From: Clostridia bacterium
Lineage (GTDB): Bacteria; Bacillota; Clostridia; Peptostreptococcales; JAAYPU01
Length of the DNA: 37,840 bases
Direction of reading: 5' to 3'
Assembly (NCBI GenBank): GCA_016278615.1
Contig: JADQBM010000121.1
Coordinates: 1-37,840 of the forward strand
The position numbers and the translations under genes were made by a program. Position 1 is the first letter of the stretch. Each line of letters starts with the position of its first letter. Below are positions 30,571 to 37,840 of the stretch, in pieces. The notes under the pieces are model-generated. The model searched no databases and was not told the DNA's origin. It saw only the letters and a list, made by a program, of their open reading frames with translations.

Positions 30571-33339
30571 ATGAAAAAAGCGAAGTTATTATTATGGCTT
30601 GCAATTGCTATAGTTCCAATATCTATAGCGTTTTTTGGAACATTTTTAAATTTTATAACAGACTATTTATGGTTTGAAGAATTAGGCTACACACAAGTCT
30701 ACATGACCAAACTGGTAACACAATTAAAAGTAGCGATTCCTACTTTCCTTGTTCTTACCATTTTACTTTATACTTATCTGAGAACCATTAAGAAAGATTA
30801 TTATAAAAAGGTAGATGTTGTAAATGCAAATGTAAATGAAAAAAGGATTAATCAAATTGCCCTTGGCGCATCGGTGGGGGTTTCCCTATTGGCAACATTG
30901 GCCCTATCTACAAATATGTGGTTCGATATATTAAGGTTTATTAATAGTACAAGTTTTAATATATCAGATCCCATATTTAATCAGGATTTATCCTTTTATA
31001 TTTTCAAACTTCCTTTCTTATCACAAATTTATAGCTTGCTGATTATGCTGATTATCATTTTAGTGATCATGACTGGCGTATTTTATCTATTTTTAATGAG
31101 CGTAAGAAGGCCGAAACTAAGGGAAGTATCCGAGGATGAAAACCCGTATGGCAACGTTTTTCGACGTGGCATTGACTTAGAAAATGGAAAAGAACTTTTG
31201 CGGATCGCTGTAAGGCAATTAACAGTATTAGGCTTCTTGTTTTTTGTAATATTAGGAGCCGGTTATTTTTTAAAGCAGTATGACTTACTATATTCGACTC
31301 GAGGCGTAGCCTACGGGGCAAGTTATACGGATATACATGTTACCTTATGGGTTTATCGTGTGATGATCGGTCTCTCGCTCCTTTCAGCAATTCTTTTTGC
31401 CATTGGAATGACAGCTCAAAAATTTAAATTGGCATTAGCGGGACCCGTTTTGATGATTATTGTTTCAATAGTTGGTAATGTCGGAGCACTGGCTATTCAA
31501 AACTTGGTTGTATCTCCTGATGAAATTTCAAAAGAAAGCGAATATTTAAGATACAACATGGAATACACAAGAATGGCTTATGGACTCAATGACATTTCAG
31601 AAAAAGATTTTCCTGTAGACACGAATCTCAGTAGTGAAGATATTGATAACAATGTTCAAACCATTGAAAACATTAGAATCAACGATTATAGTCCTACTAC
31701 ACAGTTTTATAATCAAAGACAAGGGATCAGACAGTATTATAAGTTCAATGACGTAGACATAGACAGGTATATGATTAACGGTAAGTATACCCAGACCTTT
31801 ATCGGAGTCCGAGAAATTGATGAGGCCCAATTGGCACAATCATGGATTAATCAACACTTGAAATATACACATGGATATGGGGTTGCAATGTCTCCGGTAA
31901 ATTCAATTACTGTAACAGGTCAGCCTGAGCTTCTTATACAGAACCTTCCTCCTCGATCATCTGTAGAGGAAATAGAGATTACCAGGCCAGAGATTTACTT
32001 TGGCGAGAGGACCAATAATTATATTATTACAAATACAGATGAAGCTGAATTTGATTATCCCAGCGGGGATAACAATGTTGAGACGTTTTATGAAGGAAGC
32101 GCAGGAATCAATCTTGGTGGCATTAATCGCCTCCTGTTTTCAATTCGGCAAAGAAGCATGAAGATGTTTGTGTCAAGCAACTTGGATAGCGATTCCAAAA
32201 TATTGATTTATCGAAACATTCATGAGCGTATTCGAAAAATAGCACCTTTTCTTCAATTTGATGCCGACCCATATATTGTTACCAGTGAAGGAAAGATTTA
32301 TTGGATTATTGATGGATATTCCACCAGTGCAAATTACCCCTATGCTGAACCCTATATGGAGAGTAGAACCAACTACATTAGAAATTCTGTAAAAGTGGTT
32401 GTAGATGCCTTTAATGGCGAAACAACATTTTACCTCATAGATGAAAATGACCCAGTGGCTGCGACTTTAGGCAAAATATTTCCTGAATTACTTAAGCCCA
32501 TAGCGGAGATGTCCGATGATTTAAAAGTCCACTTGAGATATCCACAGACACTATTTAATATTCAATCTCAAGTTTATCGGGTGTATCATGTCAACAATAC
32601 CACGGTATTTTATCAAGGTGAAGATAGGTGGGATATTGCAAATCAGATTTATGGGAACGAAACAGTTTCTATGGATTCCATTTATACCATCATGAAACTA
32701 CCAGATCAAGATCAAGAAGAGTTTATACTCTCGATTCCATATACACCAAGAAGCAAACCCAATATGGCCGCATTATTTGTGGCGCGAAACGATGGAGAAA
32801 ACTATGGGGAGCTTGTGGTTTATAAACTACCAAAACAAGTATCTGTATATGGACCTATGCAGATCGAATCCAAAATCGATCAACATACAGAGATCTCCAA
32901 AGAGTTTTCCTTATGGGCATCACAAGGTTCTTCCTATATTAGAGGAAATGTATTATCGATCCCCATTGAAAATTCACTGATTTATGTTGAACCCATATAT
33001 TTGCAAGCGGCCAATGAAAATAGTCTTCCAGAAGTAAAAAGAGTCATCGTGGTTTTTGGCGATAGAATCGCATACAGAAACACTTTAAAAGAGGCTCTTG
33101 AAGAATTATTTGGTGAGACAGAAGTGCCAGGCCCAGTAACTCCTCCTGGAGAAGAGGATCAAACGCCAGGTGGCCAAGTAGGCGTAACCAACATTGATGA
33201 ATTAATCATACTTGCCAATGAAGCCTTCCAAAGATCTGAGGAGGCACAAAAAAGTGGTGATTGGGCCAGTTATGGTAGATACCTCAATGAACTTCAGAAT
33301 TACTTGGAACAACTTGAATCTTTAACTCAAACTCAATAA
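30571..33339 (+). CDS. UPF0182 family large membrane protein
   Basis: 922-residue protein of UPF0182 (COG1615), widespread in Firmicutes, Actinobacteria and Cyanobacteria, function unknown. The N-terminal third has about seven transmembrane helices with the family phrases DYLWFEELGYTQVY and NQDLSFYIFKLPF. The remainder is a large extracytoplasmic domain (TRMAYGLNDI, PEIYFGERTNNYII, RIRKIAPFLQFDADPYIV, WIIDGYSTSANYPYAEP, YPQTLFNIQSQVYRVYH). A Pro/Gly-rich linker near 850-870 leads to a C-terminal helical segment. The start follows AGAGGTGG. It is a single gene between terminators. Confidence 0.95.
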   Translation: MKKAKLLLWLAIAIVPISIAFFGTFLNFITDYLWFEELGYTQVYMTKLVTQLKVAIPTFLVLTILLYTYLRTIKKDYYKKVDVVNANVNEKRINQIALGASVGVSLLATLALSTNMWFDILRFINSTSFNISDPIFNQDLSFYIFKLPFLSQIYSLLIMLIIILVIMTGVFYLFLMSVRRPKLREVSEDENPYGNVFRRGIDLENGKELLRIAVRQLTVLGFLFFVILGAGYFLKQYDLLYSTRGVAYGASYTDIHVTLWVYRVMIGLSLLSAILFAIGMTAQKFKLALAGPVLMIIVSIVGNVGALAIQNLVVSPDEISKESEYLRYNMEYTRMAYGLNDISEKDFPVDTNLSSEDIDNNVQTIENIRINDYSPTTQFYNQRQGIRQYYKFNDVDIDRYMINGKYTQTFIGVREIDEAQLAQSWINQHLKYTHGYGVAMSPVNSITVTGQPELLIQNLPPRSSVEEIEITRPEIYFGERTNNYIITNTDEAEFDYPSGDNNVETFYEGSAGINLGGINRLLFSIRQRSMKMFVSSNLDSDSKILIYRNIHERIRKIAPFLQFDADPYIVTSEGKIYWIIDGYSTSANYPYAEPYMESRTNYIRNSVKVVVDAFNGETTFYLIDENDPVAATLGKIFPELLKPIAEMSDDLKVHLRYPQTLFNIQSQVYRVYHVNNTTVFYQGEDRWDIANQIYGNETVSMDSIYTIMKLPDQDQEEFILSIPYTPRSKPNMAALFVARNDGENYGELVVYKLPKQVSVYGPMQIESKIDQHTEISKEFSLWASQGSSYIRGNVLSIPIENSLIYVEPIYLQAANENSLPEVKRVIVVFGDRIAYRNTLKEALEELFGETEVPGPVTPPGEEDQTPGGQVGVTNIDELIILANEAFQRSEEAQKSGDWASYGRYLNELQNYLEQLESLTQTQ

Positions 33340-33370
33340 ATATAAATAGAAATGTATATAAATAATAAAT

Positions 33371-33420
33371 AAACCGCTACTTTGGAAGTATCATATCCAA
33401 GTAGTGGTTTGTTTATTTTT
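33371..33420 (+). terminator. Terminator after the UPF0182 gene
   Basis: AAACCGCTACTTTGGA / TCCAAGTAGTGGTTT with one bulge and one wobble, then GTTTATTTTT. Confidence 0.8.
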
Positions 33421-33572
33421 ACAAAGGATTCATGATAAAAGGAAGTAAAGATAAAAAATACCATATATATCGTAACTGTAAGTGCCAATACTAATAATAA
33501 GATGATGAAAATAGCAAAGCAATGAAGAAACTCATATGATAGTATTAACTGCAGTCGGAAGGGGAGAAAAGA

Positions 33573-34058
33573 ATGCATGATGATGGTATTACGCCTTTTA
33601 CATACTTTTATGAAAACTCAAAGCTCTTTTTAAAATTTATTAAAGCCCATTATAAGAAAGATGGAAAAATGTTAGAAGAGATCTATCTGGATACATTAGC
33701 GCTTTATGAGCAGTATATGGATGCTTATATGAATAAAACCACAAGAATAAAAAAGATAGAAGAAATTACCCATGAACTGTTGGATATTTTATCTTTGAGA
33801 GAGCAAAACGATGAATTAACCATAAAAGGAATGAGCCTTTTTAAAGGTTTGAAAATAAAAGAAAAAATTATTGGAGCTAAATATATAGAATTATGGGTAA
33901 GAGGTAAAAGAATGTGGTTATATATATTTGAAAACAATAAAAACAAAGAAGTTATTCTGCCATATTTTATTGAGGAGCCCTACCTTATGGATTCAGAACA
34001 GGTATACCATGCCCTTAAAGAGAAAGTTTTTTGCAAAAAACAAATAACCGAACATTAA
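33573..34058 (+). CDS. Hypothetical protein, 161 aa
   Basis: Soluble, basic and mostly helical protein. The start ATG follows GGAAGGGGAGAAAAGA. It includes a helical first half (FLKFIKAHYKKDGKMLEEIYLDTLALYEQYMDAYM), then a part that looks beta-rich (GAKYIELWVRGKRMWLYIFENN). A terminator follows at 34089, so it is a single-gene unit. I do not recognise a family, and no metal or nucleotide motif is seen. Confidence 0.65.
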   Translation: MHDDGITPFTYFYENSKLFLKFIKAHYKKDGKMLEEIYLDTLALYEQYMDAYMNKTTRIKKIEEITHELLDILSLREQNDELTIKGMSLFKGLKIKEKIIGAKYIELWVRGKRMWLYIFENNKNKEVILPYFIEEPYLMDSEQVYHALKEKVFCKKQITEH

Positions 34059-34088
34059 CTTGAAAGCATGAGTTAATATACGGAAATG

Positions 34089-34143
34089 AATGCATTGAAA
34101 AATATTTAATCTTTTTAAGATTAAGTATTAACAATGCATTTTT
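34089..34143 (+). terminator. Compound hairpin, probable terminator
   Basis: Outer stem AATGCATTG / CAATGCATT, inner stem TTAATCTT-TTT-AAGATTAA, followed by only four or five T. Confidence 0.6.
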
Positions 34144-34301
34144 AAAGTGGTATAATCTTTCCGTACAAGAAAAACATAATGCTAGGACTAAGAATTCTAA
34201 GACCAACCTTTTCCTATCATTCATTGAAGCTTAAAACTCTATTTGACCGAAATGTTCGTATTATTATTTTCTATAAACGATAACAGAAAGGAGATTAAAA
34301 C

Positions 34302-36212
34302 ATGTCATTTAACGATATGCTGTTTACTATTAAACCAAATCAAAATAAATTACAAGACGTCTTAGATTTGCTAAAAAAGCATCCTGAAGTAAAATTTATC
34401 TCATTGAACGGTGTGGATTTAGGAGGAAACAATACAGATGAAAGAATCCCAGTTAATTGTTTTTTCGAAGATTTTAACAACTTTATAGAAAATGGGATAC
34501 AAACGGATGGGTCCAGTGTTGTTCTGCCAAAAATCGTGGAGCTCAATGATGCAAAAGTGGATTTGATACCAGATACATCTGTTAATTGGTATGTTGATTA
34601 TAATTATAACCATTTTAGTGAAGATACAGGATTGCCAGTTGGAACTCTAAGAATTCCCGCTTATCTGGTACATAATGATAAGAATCCAGTTGGTTCAAGA
34701 GTCATACTTAAAAACGCCATTGATACATTTACCAATGAGCTCAGTGATTTAATTAAGAGAAATCCATATGTTTTGAACTATATGGAGATCGACTCTGTTG
34801 ACGATATAGACGAAATTATTCTTACCTCAGCAACTGAGCTTGAATTTTGGGTTAAAACTCCTGATGATGTTGCTGATGTGGAGCAACTTTCTACTTCTCA
34901 AGTTCTTAAAGAACAATACTGGAAGAGAACCATTGGTCCGGTGAGAACAGCGTTAGAACAATCTATTTTGATTCTTGATAAATATGGTTTGGAAATTGAA
35001 ATGGGTCATAAAGAAGTAGGTGGCGTTAAAGCAAAACTTGGAAATTCAGGTGGGTTTGACCATGTAATGGAGCAGCTTGAAATAGATTGGAAATACAGTA
35101 CAGCTATGCAGACAGCAGATAATGTAATACATGTAAAAGATGTCATTAGAGACGTTTTTGATTTGCATGGCTTAGAAGTTACCTTTATGGCAAAGCCTGT
35201 AGAAGGTGTTGCAGGCAATGGGCAACATACGCATCTGGGGGTTTCTGCGAGGATGAAAAACGGCGAATACAAAAATCTGTTTTCGCCTAAAGACTTTAAG
35301 AAATATTATCTAAATCCCATTGGATTTGGTGCCATTATGGGAATTCTTAAAAATTATGAGGTTATCAATCCATTTGTTTCATCTGGTAATGATGCGCTTA
35401 ATCGTTTAAAACCAGGATTTGAAGCGCCTGTTTGTATTGTTGGGTCTATTGGACATTCCCCTGAAGTACCTTCTCGTAATAGAACCGTTTTAGTGGGGTT
35501 GGTAAGAGATGCTTCAAATTCCCTTGCCACCAGATTTGAGTTACGATCACCGAATCCAAAAAGTAATACTTTCTTAGTGTTGGCTACTGCTTATCTTGCT
35601 ATGTTAGACGGTATTAAAGCAGCGTTGCAAGCAGGGAAAACACCTGAAGAATTAGAAGCTGCTTTTTCTAAAAGGCCAGATGAAGAAGCCTTTTATCTTC
35701 CTAAGGATAGAGCTTACAGAAGTGAGAAAAATGTATTTGATGAGTATACAAAAGAAGAAAGAGATCGATTATTTGGGAAACCACCTGCAACGGTATGGGA
35801 AAACATCTTGGGTTTTGAAAAATATCCGGAAAAAGTTAAAGTGCTGACTTGCGATAATGTTTTAAGTGAAAAAATCTTAGGATCTTATGAGGAAGCCATT
35901 ATGACACAATGGGCAACTGAATTGTATAATAGAATCATCCCCAATAATATGGAAGTTGTAAGAGAGTGTGTAAAACTCCATAAGACAGATGATGAAAGAA
36001 CGGATTTAGACGTGGTCAGCTGGGAAAAAATTAAAGAATTAAGACATTTCCTAATGAAAGACAGTTTATCGAGGAAATCACTTTTTACGAGAATAAAAGA
36101 CGCTTTAAATGCAAAGGATTATAATACAGCTTCAGAGTTGCAAATTATCATGAGAGAGAAAATGACAGAATTAGTTGAAACCTTTATAGAATACCGGAAA
36201 AACTTATTTTAG
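34302..36212 (+). CDS. Glutamine synthetase family protein, long form
   Basis: 636-residue protein with the glutamine synthetase catalytic domain, which makes glutamine from glutamate, ammonia and ATP. Key parts are TELEFWV (metal-binding Glu), EMGHKEVGGVKAKLG, GNGQHTHLGVSA (the NGxHxH type metal/ATP region), NRLKPGFEAPVCIVGSIGHSPEVPSRNRTVLVGLV and ATRFELRSPNPKSNTFLVLA. Type I enzymes have about 440-470 residues and type III about 700. This one keeps the catalytic core and adds roughly 150 C-terminal residues, mainly helical. The start follows AAAGGAG. It is a single gene ahead of T-box-serS. Biosynthetic activity is likely but not certain for this subgroup. Confidence 0.85.
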   Translation: MSFNDMLFTIKPNQNKLQDVLDLLKKHPEVKFISLNGVDLGGNNTDERIPVNCFFEDFNNFIENGIQTDGSSVVLPKIVELNDAKVDLIPDTSVNWYVDYNYNHFSEDTGLPVGTLRIPAYLVHNDKNPVGSRVILKNAIDTFTNELSDLIKRNPYVLNYMEIDSVDDIDEIILTSATELEFWVKTPDDVADVEQLSTSQVLKEQYWKRTIGPVRTALEQSILILDKYGLEIEMGHKEVGGVKAKLGNSGGFDHVMEQLEIDWKYSTAMQTADNVIHVKDVIRDVFDLHGLEVTFMAKPVEGVAGNGQHTHLGVSARMKNGEYKNLFSPKDFKKYYLNPIGFGAIMGILKNYEVINPFVSSGNDALNRLKPGFEAPVCIVGSIGHSPEVPSRNRTVLVGLVRDASNSLATRFELRSPNPKSNTFLVLATAYLAMLDGIKAALQAGKTPEELEAAFSKRPDEEAFYLPKDRAYRSEKNVFDEYTKEERDRLFGKPPATVWENILGFEKYPEKVKVLTCDNVLSEKILGSYEEAIMTQWATELYNRIIPNNMEVVRECVKLHKTDDERTDLDVVSWEKIKELRHFLMKDSLSRKSLFTRIKDALNAKDYNTASELQIIMREKMTELVETFIEYRKNLF

Positions 36213-36216
36213 ACAA

Positions 36217-36245
36217 TTGCAATTGAATTGGAAATATGGTATATT
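36217..36245 (+). promoter_or_regulatory. Promoter of the T-box-serS unit
   Basis: TTGCAA (-35, 4 of 6), 17-bp spacer, TATATT (-10, 5 of 6). It ends just before the T-box leader. Confidence 0.55.
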
Positions 36246-36251
36246 ACCTAC

Positions 36252-36476
36252 AAAGTGATGACAGGAAAAAGTAAATGATTCTTTGTCTAAGAGAGCTGGC
36301 GGAAGGTGTGAGTCAGTACAAAGAATGATTGAATCCATCCTTGAACTGCAGACGTTAAAAGTCGTGCCGGCGGTGGTCGTTATACATATTCGAGTGGATT
36401 GTTTAAAAACAATTAACTAGGGTGGCATCGCGGAAGTAACCTTTCGTCCCTAATGGGGGCGAAGGGTTTTTTGTAT
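36252..36476 (+). promoter_or_regulatory. T-box riboswitch leader of serS
   Basis: The antiterminator bears the T-box sequence AGGGTGGCATCGCGG at 36419-36433. It is followed by the terminator stem CCTTTCGTCCC / GGGGCGAAGGG with a T-run ending near 36473. Stem I starts near AAGTGATGACAGGAAAAAG and has the GGTGTGAG loop at 36305-36312. A TCC serine codon at 36334-36336 (or the one at 36338-36340) is the likely specifier, pairing with tRNA-Ser(GGA). Uncharged tRNA-Ser would allow readthrough into serS. Confidence 0.92.
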
Positions 36477-36504
36477 TAAAAAAATTATTAAATATATATC
36501 ATAG

Positions 36505-37791
<1,287 letters not shown>

Positions 37792-37796
37792 GGATA

Positions 37797-37822
37797 TGTA
37801 GGGACGACCCTTGCGGTTGTCC
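37797..37822. repeat. REP-like hairpin element after serS
   Basis: TGTAGGGACGACCCTTGCGG plus TTGTCC: the hairpin GGACGACC / GGTTGTCC with a 5-base loop. It shares the TGTAGGG(G/A)C start and palindromic design with the four elements at 4210-4379 read on the minus strand. AGATAACAGAT follows at the window end, as at 20340. Confidence 0.65.
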
Positions 37823-37840
37823 TTATAAGAGATAACAGAT

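Noticed and set aside
33333..33578. Minus-strand hydrophobic open frame after the UPF0182 gene
   Set aside because: It runs through the terminator hairpin, lacks a ribosome site at its ATG, and overlaps the start of the next gene.

Overview
The window comes from an AT-rich, low-GC, anaerobic, probably spore-forming Firmicute of the Clostridia. Pointers are strong AGGAGG-type ribosome sites, ferredoxin-linked 2-oxoacid metabolism, formate-tetrahydrofolate (THF) ligase with FchA, butyrate kinase, a T-box serS leader, an Spo0E-like gene and a UPF0182 protein. I cannot name the species.

Layout. 1-1150: the 3' tip of a group II intron, a short exon-like fragment, two small minus-strand genes and a small hypothetical gene. 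1224-2165: a FabK-like flavoenzyme. 2298-12496 (+): fhs, fchA, folD, a formate channel, an IclR regulator, panB, panE, an M20 amidohydrolase, yhdT and panF. 12760-16548 (-): a butyrate kinase, ferredoxin and VorB-type 2-oxoisovalerate:ferredoxin oxidoreductase operon, with a sigma-54 promoter and a sigma-54 activator gene (16736-18454) just upstream. 18697-21463 (+): an OPT transporter and a P1-family (DmpA/NylC-like) hydrolase. The rest is mostly housekeeping: chemoreceptor, asnB, two small membrane proteins, an AIM24-family protein, ATP-type PEP carboxykinase, UPF0182, a long glutamine synthetase and T-box-serS.

Main reading (inference). The genes from 2.3 to 16.5 kb form a complete-looking anaerobic route for using pantothenate as a substrate, running the biosynthetic enzymes backwards. 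PanF with YhdT imports pantothenate. The M20 hydrolase would release beta-alanine and pantoate. PanE oxidises pantoate to ketopantoate. PanB splits that into 2-ketoisovalerate and methylene-THF. FolD, FchA and Fhs turn the C1 unit into formate with ATP, and the FNT channel exports formate. The oxidoreductase and butyrate kinase turn ketoisovalerate into isobutyrate with a second ATP and reduced ferredoxin. No panC or panD is present, and an amidohydrolase sits where panC might be expected. A phosphotransacylase (ptb) is needed and is not in the window.

Supporting detail. FolD lacks the conserved cyclohydrolase lysine and its partner glutamine, which fits a separate FchA gene next to it. The fhs and OPT promoters share a 17-bp inverted-repeat operator (15 of 17 identical), a plausible IclR target. 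The kinase/oxidoreductase operon has an exact-spacing -24/-12 promoter with TTGCA inverted repeats upstream. Several families of dispersed repeats lie between the genes.
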